35,021 bases of DNA from Thermoguttaceae bacterium. GTDB lineage: Bacteria; Planctomycetota; Planctomycetia; Pirellulales; Thermoguttaceae. A program made the translations under genes and the position numbers. The notes beneath the pieces were generated by a model, which was not told the origin of the DNA, made no database searches, and saw only the letters and a program-made list of their open reading frames with translations. Shown here one piece after another: positions 16,815-26,468 of this stretch (position 1 is its first letter; each line of letters opens with the position of its first letter). The stretch spans positions 1 through 35,021 of the forward strand of contig JAFSDX010000042.1 of the NCBI GenBank assembly GCA_017436025.1, given 5' to 3'.

Positions 16815-19800
16815 TTATTTAAGCTCGGTTTTCGCGTTCTTACTCGTTTCCGCCAAGCGATTTTTGACCGGTTGCGTTAGTCGGTGAACGCCGAACCTTC
16901 GCGCCGTTTCGCGGAAAATCGCCTCTTCGTCGTCCCAACTTCCAAGTTCTTTCGCGACGTCCTTTAACGCGTTAACGAGTTCGACGGTCGGAATTTCCGC
17001 AAATTCGCGCGCGTTCGACTCTTCGCCGGGAACGCGGTAACCGTCGTATTCTCGGGGATTTGCGTCGACTCGCCAAAACACGTCGCCGTCGCCGTCGCGA
17101 GTTGTCGCCGCGTCGCGAGGCGTCGCCGCTCGCAACGTTTCGCGAATCTTTTCTCCGGCGCGCGAGAATCCCCAAAGCGTTCGCATCCTCTTGAATAGCA
17201 ACGCTTCCGAAACCGGCGACTCGACGTCGATAATTTCGCGCATCTGCCGCCGCAACGTTCCGCGAAAATCGGGATCGTAAAAGCGCTCCGGTTTGTCGAG
17301 CAAACCGGCAAAATTCGGCGATGTCGCGTAATCGAACGCCGGATAGACGCGTTCGTCGGCGTTCGACGACGCGGCGCTTGCGTCCGTTTTCCGCTCGTTC
17401 GTTTTATTTTCAACAACTTGCGACGCGTTCCAAGACGTCGCGACGCGCGTTTTTTCTCGTTCCTTTTCCTCGACTCGCCAACGTTCGAGAGCGGCGACGA
17501 CGGCCTTTTCAAGTCGTTCTTGGGCGTCCGTTCGATTGAAAAGCCAATCGGTCGCCCAAACGCGAACCGTTTGCCAACCGAACCTTTCCAACATTTGCGG
17601 TCGCAAGACGTCGCGGTCTCGCGCCGTCGCAGCCGACGCGTAAGTCGTTCCGTCGCACTCGATTGCAACGGCGTACTCGCCGTCGCCGCGCCGCGTTCCA
17701 GGGGCGACGACGGCCAAATCGACGCGACTTCGCGAACGTCCGACGCGCTCGACAATCTCGAAACCTTTCGAACGCAGAAAATCGGCGACCGACCGTTCGA
17801 ACGCAAAATCGTTCGCCTCCGCGTCGCCGCCGGACGCGTCGAAAAGAAACGCGCCGCCGCTTTCCGCGTACTCGAGAAACGCTTTTAAGTCGCTTGGGCC
17901 CCGCTTTTGCGTTCGCGAAAGCTCAATCTGACTCGAGCGAATCGACGAAAAAATAACGTTCTCCTCTTTGGCGCGCGTTATTGCGACATTAAGTCGCCGT
18001 TCACCTCCTTCGGCGTTGAGCGGTCCGAAATTCATCGAGACGACGCCGTTGACGTCGGGCCCGTATCCGATCGAAAAGTAAATAACGTCGCGCTCGTCTC
18101 CTTGAACGTTTTCCAAATTTTTAACGAAAACCGGCTCCGGTCTCGCGGACTCGAAAAACGGTTCGATTTCCGGATAATCTTGCCGGGCGTCGTCGAACAA
18201 ATCTTCAATCAGCCGCCGTTGCGCTTCGTTGAAAGTAACGACGCCTAACGATTTTCCGGCAAAACCCGGAGACCTAAGTCTTTCGACCGCTTCCTTTACC
18301 AACGCGACCGCTTCCGGTTTATTCGTCTTCGACCCGCCCTTTTCGTACAAGCCGTTTTCGACGAAACGCAGGCGAACGCCCGAGGAATCGTTGCGCGACG
18401 ACGGAAAAGTCGTCAACTTGCCGTCGTAATAACGTCGATTGCTGAACGCGATCAAAGACTCGCGCCGGCTTCGGTAATGCCAAGTCAGCATTCGCGCCGG
18501 AATCTGCGCCGCAAGACATTCGTCCAAAATGCTTTCCGTTTCTTCAACGTCGCCGCCGCCCGCGTCGTCGTTTTGCCGCTGAAAAAACCCGGTCGGCGGA
18601 AGCTGTTTCGAGTCGCCGACGACGATTAACTGCGTTCCCCGAGCGATCGCGCCGACGGCGTCCCAAACGGGAATCTGCGACGCCTCGTCAAAAATAACGA
18701 CGTCGTACTTCTCGCCGCCCGCCGGCACATACTGAGCGACCGACAACGGACTCATTAAAAGACAAGGCTTTAGCTTCGAAAAAATCGGTCTCGTTTCGTC
18801 CAGCATTTGCCGAATCGAACGCGTGTGTCGCTTTTTTCCGATTTCCCGTTGCAAAAACGTCAAAGCGTTCGTCTCCGCCGCGGAAAGAGCGCCGCCCGTT
18901 CCCGCTTGCGGAAGCCTGCTCGCAAGTCTCGCAACGACAAGACGTTGCGTCAACTCCGAACGTCGCGCGTCAAGTTCGCGAAAACGTTCGATCAACCGTT
19001 CGCGTTCGGCGCCGACAAAATATCGCAACGTTGGCGACGCGTCGACGATCTCGTCCGCAAATTGCGCGAAAAGCGAACGCCGCCAAACAGGCGCGATTTC
19101 GTCGGCGGCGATTTCGCGTTTCCGAACGGCCTCGACAAGTTCCGGAAACTCTTGCGCGACGGAGACTTGCAATCGGTTCCAACGATTCCAAAATTGAAAA
19201 TTTCGCTCGTTTCGCAACACGCCGTCCGCAAAGCGGCAACAATTGGCAACGTATTCGTCTCCTTGCGACAAATCGACGCAACCGCGATACGACGCCGCGT
19301 CGACAAGTTCAGATTCGAGCTTTTTCAACGTTTGTAAGTCGCGCCGAACGGCCTCCGCGCGCTCGCCCAAAAGCGTTTGCGTTTGTGTTTTCAAAACGTC
19401 GTCGAACGCGACGCCGCATCGATCGCAAAGCTCGAAAAATTCGGAAGATAGGCCGTTCGGTTCGTTCTCCTCGCCGTCGCAAGTTTCGCCGATTAAAAAA
19501 CGAACGAACCGTTCTAACGCCGACGCCGCGTCGCAAATTTGAAGAGCGGCGCGCGCGTCCGGTTCCCCGTTCAAATAAAAGCGGGCCGCGTTCGCGCCTA
19601 AGGAACGCTCCGTTTTAAACGACCGAATTCGCGCCAAAGCGCAACGCAAGATGTTCCCAACCAAAGAATTAAGCGTTAGCGGCAACGCGTCGCAACGTTG
19701 TTCCTCGTCTTCTTCCGTTTCTGCGACCCCCTTCTTTTCTCCGCCTTCCAACGCGGCGTCAAGTTTAAGGATTCGCGCGACCGAAAATTCCAACGAGGAG

Positions 19801-22800
19801 TTAACGACGTCGCGTCGCTCTTCGTCCGCCCGCTCCTTATCGTCGACTCCAACGCCTTTTATTTCAACGTTTGAAGCGTCGCTCGATTCGTCGTTTTCGC
19901 ATTGAAGGCGTTCTTCTTTTTGCAGCGCGACGTTAAATCTCCCAATCCAAGCGTCGTATTCGTTCCAAAGTTTTAGGAATCGGTCGACGACGTCGCAAAC
20001 CTCCTTCGTTCCTTCGCTTAAATCGTTCCAAAACTCGTTTAACGGCGTCCAAAAACGCTCGATCCGTTCGATCGCCGTCGGATCGTCGTCCGCAAGAGCG
20101 CGCGCCGCTTCGGTTATTCGCTCGCCGCCGTCGATCGTCGTTTCTAAGTCGTTCCAATTAACAGGTTGCGTCGTCTCAAAACGCGAGCGATACGCGGCGA
20201 AACCAAGGTTAAATTCCTTTGTTTGTTCGTCGCGTTCCGCCTTCCAAGACGCGAAAAGCGGCGTCAAACGTTCCCAAGATTCCTCGAATCGCGCCCAACT
20301 ATCGAGCCAACGCCGAAGCGCGCCGCCCTTTTCCGAATCGACGGAAGCCGAGACGCGCCAAGACTTTCCGAGATAATTTAACACCGTCGGAATCTGTTTC
20401 GGATTTGCGGCGAGCGCCGTTTGCACCCGCTCGAAAATCGCGTCGCCCGCGTCCAAAACCCGCGTCAAAACGTCGACGTCGACGCCTTCGTTCCGCGCGC
20501 CGTCGACGCCCAAACGCGGCGCCAACGTCGCGAGCGTCCTTTGAATCTCGCGTTGAACCAACGCAAACTCTTCGTTCCAAGTCTTGAAACTGCAAAGGAA
20601 AGGCTCGAGCGCATCCGCGAATCGTTTCCAAGATTCGTCAAAAAATCGAACGTCCGCCAACGCCGGCGACTCGGTCGAAAACGCGTCGCCCGATTCCTCC
20701 GTTTCGCTCGACGCGTTTTCTTCCGCCGCCGAATCCAACGCAAAGAAAGCGGCGACAAGGGCTTGCGATTCGTCCAAACCGTTTTCCTCGTTCGATTGCG
20801 ACAATTTGCCGCCCTCCGCTTCGGCTCCGCTCGCCTTCCTTTCGCAATCGTTTTCGGACGCTTTTCGCAACTCGCGCGCCAACGAAACGACCGATTCCGC
20901 GACAAAACGTCGCTCCGTTTCGTTCTCGGTCGCGGCGTCGAGAATTTCGACGACCCGATCGCCGGCGTTCAAAGAGTCGCCGAAACGATTCCAATCGCCG
21001 CTCGTCGCCTGATCGCTCATTCGCCAATCCCAACGTTCGCAATATGTTGCGAAATCCGCGATCTCTTTTTCCCATTTTTCTTGCTCGCGTCGGGCAAGAG
21101 CGCGAGACGCCTCGATCGTCTCGCGCAACGCCGCGCGGGTTTCGTCGCGTCGCAGGTCTTCCGCCCTCCAACGCTCGATCGCGTCGCAAAGTAATGGCGC
21201 CCGAGCGAAAAAATTCGACTTCAACGCGTCGTTTCGTTCGGGTCGAAGCGCTTGTTCGAAGTATGCAAGCGCCTTTTTTTTCGACTTTAGACGAAACAGA
21301 AAGAAACCGCTCGTCGCCGCTTCAATCAACCGCCGCCCCTCCGCGACGTCAAAACGTTTAAGCGCGTCCGGATTAAAATCTTCCAAATCAAGCGACGCCT
21401 CGTCATATTTTCGGCTCGCCTCCAATTCGGCGGTTCGCGCTTCGCTTAAGTCTTCAACGATCTCTTTCCAAGCCGCCGAATTCCAACGAGTTGCGTCGTT
21501 TTCCTTCGCGGCGAAAACTCGCCCGCTCGCCTCCGCCGCTTCCGCCTCGCGACGCGTTGTTTCCTCAAAACGCGGTTCGTCGGTCGCCTCGCCGACGCCC
21601 GATTCGTCGTTTCGCGTTGTCGCCGCAAATGTTTCGCAAGCCCGCGCAATTTCAATCGCGTCGCGCCCTCGCCGGCCAAAATCGTTCCAATCGCTTGCTC
21701 CCAAAAGACTTAGCGGAAGCTCAAAATCGCGCGCGGCGTCGAGCAAACGACGAGAGAAAATCGCCGTTCGCTCGCCGTTCGTCTCTTCTCTTAACCCAAG
21801 ACGGCGCGCTAAGTTAGAAGTCGCTTCGGCAAGCGCGTCAAGCGTCGGTAAAAACGCGTCCGTCGCGGCGCCGAAAGTTACGACGCTCGATTTCTCGTCG
21901 TCGCTCTTCCTTTCTTCGCCGCCTTCGCTCGATTCGACGTTTGGATTCGCCGAAACGTCGACGTTTTTTTGAACGCCGCGCAATTTCCATACGCCTTTCG
22001 GAACGCCGGAAACATCGTCCAACGCTTGATTTACATTAAACGCCAAAAGAATCGACGCGTCGTAACCGTCGATTTGCCGCGCCAACGCGTCGCGCTTTTG
22101 AATCGAAGCGACTAGGCGTCGCGCTTGCGGCGAAAATTCGCTCCAATCGCTCGCCAAAAAAACGTCGGTCGGCGGCGCGAACTCGGTCGCGGTCGCGCCC
22201 AATAAGGCGCGATAAAGAGAGGCGACGCGTTCGTTCGGCGAATCGCTAATATTATATAAACGAAAGACTTCCGCTCCTAAATCCCAAACGTCGTCGAGCG
22301 CGCGCAACGTTTCGTCGAGCGAAGTTTTCAAAGCGACCGCTCGGTTCGCCTCGTCGCGCGAAAATCCGGCGGCCTCCAATTCGTTTTGCCGCTCCGCAAA
22401 CGCGGCGCTGTCCGACTCGTTCGCCAAGGAAGTCGCGACGTCGCATTCCGGCGCCCCGCTTCGAACGTCGCGCAAGGAAAACGCCCCGGACGGCAACTCT
22501 TTAATCCCTTTACTCGCAGTCAGTTGCGTCAATTCCGTCGACGCGAGTTTCTCAAGATCAAATCCGGCGAAAAAAACGCGTTCCGCGTCGCGACGGCGTC
22601 CTAAAAACGCCAAGCGACGCGCCGTCGCCGAAAAATCGCGCCAGTCGGCTCCAAGTAAAGAACGCGTCGGCGTCGAACGCGAACGGAGCGCCTCAAGCAA
22701 TCGACGAACTTCCTCTAAGCGGCGCTCGTCGACAAAACGCCCAAACGCCGCCGGATTTAACGACGGTAAATCAAGTCTTTGAACAATTTCCGAGAACGCG

Positions 22801-25800
22801 GCGACAAGTTGCGACAGAAACGCTTCGAAACCGCGAACCTCCGCAAGTTCGTTCTCCTCCGCGTCGTCTTCGCGAAAAGTCGCCGACGGCGCAAGATCGA
22901 ATCGGAAAACGGCGCGATGCGTCGCAAGTCGTTCGTTCAACGACGTTTCCCTCCAATTTACAAGTTGACGCAAACCGTCGCGTTCAAGCTCGTCGAACGT
23001 CGTTTTAAACGTTTCGTTAAGCCGCAACCAACGCCGCGCCAAGATCGCCGTTTCTCTCGGCGCGTTCGCCAAAAAGCCGAGCGGCGCCGCGTTTCCCGCT
23101 TCGACGACCGCTTCGGCAAGCTCCGAGAACGTCGCAAAGTCAGAAACCTTCGGCCTTACAAAACGCGACGTCGCGTCGCTTCCGACGGCGATTTCCCAAA
23201 GTCTCGCGACGTCGGTTAGCAAATTTTGCGCCGCGTCTCGCGTCGCCCGGGCGGCGTCGCAAACCTCTCGGTTCCAACGCGGCGTCCAATCGGTCGCGGC
23301 GAAATCGCGCAACTCCGCCCAAGCGCTTTCCTCGATATTTCGCAACACGGAAGCGACGGAATCGCCGATGCTTAGAATCTTTTCAAATCGCTCGACCGAA
23401 ACGTTTGACAACTTGTCGCACCAATTCCGCAAACGGAGTTTTGACGCTTTGTCGCGCCAAGGTTCCGTTTCGCTCAAACGAGCGATCGCTTCGTAAAGCG
23501 TTCGTCCGTTCGGATACACGCGGCGCAACTCCGCGACATACTCGTTGAGTTTGTTTTTAAGCGTTTCAATTTCTCGGGTTACGCTCGGCCAATCTTTAAT
23601 CGCCGCTTCTTGCGAAAACTCGAGCGCGCTTTGCAACTGTTCCAAAAGCCGCCGTTTCCCCGATTTATTCGAATGCAATTCCAAGCAAAACGGTTCGAGC
23701 CCCAACCCGCAAAGTCGACGGTGAACGACGTCGAGCGCGGCGCGTTTTTCCGCGACAAAAAGGGTCGTTTTTCCTTGCGCGAGGCAGTGCGCGATCATAT
23801 TCGCGATCGTTTGCGATTTCCCCGCGCCAGGCGGCCCCTGCAACACGAAATTTTTTCCGGCCGCGGCGGTCAAAAGAGCGGCGATTTGCGACGAGTCCGC
23901 GCTGAGCGGCGCCAAAATTTCGTCGGTCGAAAAGTCGGCGTCGACGTCTTCCGAGCGCGTCTCCGGAATCCCGTCGTCGAAGCGTTCTTTCGGCGTCCAA
24001 ACCAAATGCTTCACGAGCGGCGTTTCGATAAGTTCCTCCATATGGTCGTTTAAGTCCGACCACATCACGAACTTTTGAAAAAAGAAGTTACCGAGACAAA
24101 TATCTTTTTTCAGCTCCCAACCGTCGAGTCCGACCAATTCGCGTTGAAAAATTTGAAAAATTTTATCGACGTCGACGCCCTTTTCGTCGGTCGGCAAATT
24201 CTTAGGATCGATTCCGGGAATCGTTTTATTATAATCGCGACGCAAAAGTTCCAAAAGCGTTACGTTGATCGAAACGTCTTCGTCGGAACGACTTAGCGCA
24301 AAGCCTTTTTGCTTCGCCAAACGCTCGAGCTTCATCGGAACCAACAAAAACGGCGCGCGATAAATCTTACCGTCCCGATCGACGACGCGTTCGACCATTC
24401 CGAGCGCTAAGAAAAGGGTGTTGACGCCGCCTTCGTTCAAATTTGACTCCGCGTCGCGAAAAATTTTCGTCAAGCGTCGCAAAAGTTCCGCTTCGTCGAG
24501 ATTCGGCCAAGCGAACAACGCGCCGCGCCTAAACTCTTCGTCGACAAGGACTTCCAGCATATCGCGTCCTTCGCGGCGTTCGATCGACTCAAGGTCGCGC
24601 AACGCCGAGTCGCCAACCTTAAGCGAACGCGCCGACCGAATCGCGAACGTTTCGCCGTCGACCAGTCGATCCTCCAAGGCGCCCAATCGATTTTCCGGAA
24701 AAAGGAAAGCGACGGTTTGCGATTCCTTGCAATTCAACAACTTATTGCGCGCCGAAAGATCGAGCAAACTTTGTTTCCAACGATCGACCCGAGTTTTCGG
24801 CGCCGCCGGTTCCACCTCGGTCGGCTCCCAGTCGGGAACGAGCGACCGCGCTTCGTCGGTCGACGTTTGCGCCCTTTTACCCGTCTTTCTCGCGTCGAAA
24901 TCGATTTCGCAACAATCGTCGACATTCCGTCGCAACGGTATCGGTCGAATGCGCTCGACGCGCGCCCGACGAACGTCAAGCGCACCGACAAAGCGTTCGT
25001 CGTCCGCAAGTCTTTTTTTCGCAACATTTTCCGCAACGTTAAAAGACGCGCTTCCGCCGACCGTCGCCAACGTCGTTTCAAAAACGACCAACTCGTCGAG
25101 TTCCGCCAATTTCCGCAACGCTTGCAAGTTGTCGTCGAACGACTCGCTCAAACACGTTTCTCGCAAGTGGCAGCCGACGAACGCGTGTCCGGCGTACAGC
25201 AAAATCAACGGATGCAAACCGCATTGCTCGAGCAAGCTCGCGAAAAGAAGCGATAAATCGAGGCACGTTCCCAACTTATCGCGCAAAATTTTGTCGGGAA
25301 AACGAACGCGCTGTCCCGTCAAACCAAACGACGCGGGCGGGTTCGCATAATGAATTTGCCGCCGAACGACCGCTTGGTAAACGGCGCGCACAATCTCGTA
25401 AACCCGTTTTTTGTCGCGCGCTTGGTATCCTTCCAGCGACGACTTAACCCCTTGTTCTTGAAGGAGTTCCGCAACCTCCGTTTGCAAACGAGCGATCCCG
25501 TCGACGTTCGGCGTTACATACGCGGCCAACAGACTCGGCAAAACGGAGGCGCCCAACCATTCGTCGTTCGCGCAAACGGCGATCGAAAATTTTTTCGCCA
25601 TAATCGGCGTTTCCGACGCCTCGGTCTCTCCGTCGCAAGCGTTATCGTTACACGAGTTAGCGTCCGAATTGCCGCCGCGCTTGCCGACGTTTTCAAACGC
25701 CTCCACCCGAATTTCGCCTCGCGTCTCTTCCGAAATACTCGCTAAGTAGTCGAAATTCAACGAAACGTCGAAGCGGTCGACACGAAGCCTTTCCCCCGGC

Positions 25801-26087
25801 GCCACGCGATCGACGCGGACGGAAAACGGTTCGAAAAATTCGGGCGTCGCCCAAAAATCGACGCGCAAGTCGACAAGTTCGCGCTCCGAATTGTTCGTTA
25901 CGTCAAACGCGTTGAAAATTCGAAAATCGTTGAAATAAAGCGCGCCGTTGATCTTAGGAACGCAACTAAGTTCAAGCGTCGGGCCTCTTTGCGATTCCGC
26001 GCCGCTCCTTGCGTTCTCTTCGGAAAAATCGACGGCGTTCGAGTGAAACGAAGCGCTATTTTTGAAAAATCGATTATCGAACGTCAT
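16815..26087 (-). CDS. giant DUF4011-SF1 helicase-Vsr/DUF559 nuclease-DUF3320 protein (Hhe-like defence candidate)
   Basis: The protein has 3,090 residues. The ATG at 26087 has AAAGG 8 bp upstream; a TTG at 26210 is excluded because it lies about at the transcription start. N-terminal beta-sandwich region (~30-180) and DEWLGASVLPSLLAAYV precede a transglutaminase-like domain (LGTCLDLS with C275, GHAFVG with H301). DUF4011 begins at RWKQSLLDLSARNKLL (W437). The SF1 helicase has Walker A GPPGAGKS (751-758) and Walker B DEAS (D2467), GDSKQLPPT (2491-2499) and NVAITRAK (~2705). A Vsr/DUF559 (MTES_1575-like) endonuclease has D2790 and IECDG (E2810, D2812), and DUF3320 ends the protein. This order matches the Hhe (DUF4011-helicase-Vsr) architecture proposed as a single-gene antiphage system. 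Unusual is the ~1,700-residue insertion between Walker A and B, rich in Trp-containing helical repeats and acidic segments. It has its own promoter and no same-strand partner gene. Defence function is inferred by homology. Confidence 0.88.
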   Translation of the reverse strand: MTFDNRFFKNSASFHSNAVDFSEENARSGAESQRGPTLELSCVPKINGALYFNDFRIFNAFDVTNNSERELVDLRVDFWATPEFFEPFSVRVDRVAPGERLRVDRFDVSLNFDYLASISEETRGEIRVEAFENVGKRGGNSDANSCNDNACDGETEASETPIMAKKFSIAVCANDEWLGASVLPSLLAAYVTPNVDGIARLQTEVAELLQEQGVKSSLEGYQARDKKRVYEIVRAVYQAVVRRQIHYANPPASFGLTGQRVRFPDKILRDKLGTCLDLSLLFASLLEQCGLHPLILLYAGHAFVGCHLRETCLSESFDDNLQALRKLAELDELVVFETTLATVGGSASFNVAENVAKKRLADDERFVGALDVRRARVERIRPIPLRRNVDDCCEIDFDARKTGKRAQTSTDEARSLVPDWEPTEVEPAAPKTRVDRWKQSLLDLSARNKLLNCKESQTVAFLFPENRLGALEDRLVDGETFAIRSARSLKVGDSALRDLESIERREGRDMLEVLVDEEFRRGALFAWPNLDEAELLRRLTKIFRDAESNLNEGGVNTLFLALGMVERVVDRDGKIYRAPFLLVPMKLERLAKQKGFALSRSDEDVSINVTLLELLRRDYNKTIPGIDPKNLPTDEKGVDVDKIFQIFQRELVGLDGWELKKDICLGNFFFQKFVMWSDLNDHMEELIETPLVKHLVWTPKERFDDGIPETRSEDVDADFSTDEILAPLSADSSQIAALLTAAAGKNFVLQGPPGAGKSQTIANMIAHCLAQGKTTLFVAEKRAALDVVHRRLCGLGLEPFCLELHSNKSGKRRLLEQLQSALEFSQEAAIKDWPSVTREIETLKNKLNEYVAELRRVYPNGRTLYEAIARLSETEPWRDKASKLRLRNWCDKLSNVSVERFEKILSIGDSVASVLRNIEESAWAELRDFAATDWTPRWNREVCDAARATRDAAQNLLTDVARLWEIAVGSDATSRFVRPKVSDFATFSELAEAVVEAGNAAPLGFLANAPRETAILARRWLRLNETFKTTFDELERDGLRQLVNWRETSLNERLATHRAVFRFDLAPSATFREDDAEENELAEVRGFEAFLSQLVAAFSEIVQRLDLPSLNPAAFGRFVDERRLEEVRRLLEALRSRSTPTRSLLGADWRDFSATARRLAFLGRRRDAERVFFAGFDLEKLASTELTQLTASKGIKELPSGAFSLRDVRSGAPECDVATSLANESDSAAFAERQNELEAAGFSRDEANRAVALKTSLDETLRALDDVWDLGAEVFRLYNISDSPNERVASLYRALLGATATEFAPPTDVFLASDWSEFSPQARRLVASIQKRDALARQIDGYDASILLAFNVNQALDDVSGVPKGVWKLRGVQKNVDVSANPNVESSEGGEERKSDDEKSSVVTFGAATDAFLPTLDALAEATSNLARRLGLREETNGERTAIFSRRLLDAARDFELPLSLLGASDWNDFGRRGRDAIEIARACETFAATTRNDESGVGEATDEPRFEETTRREAEAAEASGRVFAAKENDATRWNSAAWKEIVEDLSEARTAELEASRKYDEASLDLEDFNPDALKRFDVAEGRRLIEAATSGFFLFRLKSKKKALAYFEQALRPERNDALKSNFFARAPLLCDAIERWRAEDLRRDETRAALRETIEASRALARREQEKWEKEIADFATYCERWDWRMSDQATSGDWNRFGDSLNAGDRVVEILDAATENETERRFVAESVVSLARELRKASENDCERKASGAEAEGGKLSQSNEENGLDESQALVAAFFALDSAAEENASSETEESGDAFSTESPALADVRFFDESWKRFADALEPFLCSFKTWNEEFALVQREIQRTLATLAPRLGVDGARNEGVDVDVLTRVLDAGDAIFERVQTALAANPKQIPTVLNYLGKSWRVSASVDSEKGGALRRWLDSWARFEESWERLTPLFASWKAERDEQTKEFNLGFAAYRSRFETTQPVNWNDLETTIDGGERITEAARALADDDPTAIERIERFWTPLNEFWNDLSEGTKEVCDVVDRFLKLWNEYDAWIGRFNVALQKEERLQCENDESSDASNVEIKGVGVDDKERADEERRDVVNSSLEFSVARILKLDAALEGGEKKGVAETEEDEEQRCDALPLTLNSLVGNILRCALARIRSFKTERSLGANAARFYLNGEPDARAALQICDAASALERFVRFLIGETCDGEENEPNGLSSEFFELCDRCGVAFDDVLKTQTQTLLGERAEAVRRDLQTLKKLESELVDAASYRGCVDLSQGDEYVANCCRFADGVLRNERNFQFWNRWNRLQVSVAQEFPELVEAVRKREIAADEIAPVWRRSLFAQFADEIVDASPTLRYFVGAERERLIERFRELDARRSELTQRLVVARLASRLPQAGTGGALSAAETNALTFLQREIGKKRHTRSIRQMLDETRPIFSKLKPCLLMSPLSVAQYVPAGGEKYDVVIFDEASQIPVWDAVGAIARGTQLIVVGDSKQLPPTGFFQRQNDDAGGGDVEETESILDECLAAQIPARMLTWHYRSRRESLIAFSNRRYYDGKLTTFPSSRNDSSGVRLRFVENGLYEKGGSKTNKPEAVALVKEAVERLRSPGFAGKSLGVVTFNEAQRRLIEDLFDDARQDYPEIEPFFESARPEPVFVKNLENVQGDERDVIYFSIGYGPDVNGVVSMNFGPLNAEGGERRLNVAITRAKEENVIFSSIRSSQIELSRTQKRGPSDLKAFLEYAESGGAFLFDASGGDAEANDFAFERSVADFLRSKGFEIVERVGRSRSRVDLAVVAPGTRRGDGEYAVAIECDGTTYASAATARDRDVLRPQMLERFGWQTVRVWATDWLFNRTDAQERLEKAVVAALERWRVEEKEREKTRVATSWNASQVVENKTNERKTDASAASSNADERVYPAFDYATSPNFAGLLDKPERFYDPDFRGTLRRQMREIIDVESPVSEALLFKRMRTLWGFSRAGEKIRETLRAATPRDAATTRDGDGDVFWRVDANPREYDGYRVPGEESNAREFAEIPTVELVNALKDVAKELGSWDDEEAIFRETARRFGVHRLTQPVKNRLAETSKNAKTELK

Positions 26088-26222
26088 ATTCGCCGCCTTT
26101 ACTTTCCTCCGTTCGTTCGCGCGCCGCTTTTCTAAACTTTCGCGCTCTCCGCCGCCGACGCGACGCGCAAAAACGAGTCGCCAACGATAAAATTTTTCCC
26201 AACGCCCCAACGGGCCTTCTAT

Positions 26223-26251
26223 ATTATACCCGTCCGCCTAAAAAAACGCAA
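26223..26251 (-). promoter_or_regulatory. promoter of the giant helicase-nuclease gene
   Basis: On the minus strand TTGCGT (26251-26246) and a perfect TATAAT (26228-26223) are 17 bp apart. Transcription would start near 26216, leaving a ~130-nt leader to the ATG at 26087. Confidence 0.65.
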
Positions 26252-26341
26252 GTCTCGCCGGAGCGTCAAACGCGCAATCGACAAAGCTAACATTTGGAAT
26301 GACAACATTTAAAACCTTTTCAAAAAATAAGCGTTTTTTGC

Positions 26342-26370
26342 TGGAAATTTCCATTACGAGCGGATATAAT
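26342..26370 (+). promoter_or_regulatory. promoter of the GH123-like gene
   Basis: TATAAT at 26365-26370 is perfect; the -35 is weak (TGGAAA at 26342-26347, 17 bp upstream). It is divergent to the promoter at 26223-26251. Confidence 0.55.
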
Positions 26371-26468
26371 AAAAATTAACGCGTTTTTGCGTCGCCGTTT
26401 CGCTCGCCGACGCGAACGAATAATTTACGACGTAAAGCTAGATTCACCGTCAGTTTAAGGAGTTTTTT

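Noticed and set aside
26088..26210. Upstream extension of the giant protein from a TTG at 26210
   Set aside because: The TATAAT at 26223-26228 places the transcript start about here, and the ATG at 26087 has an AAAGG site.
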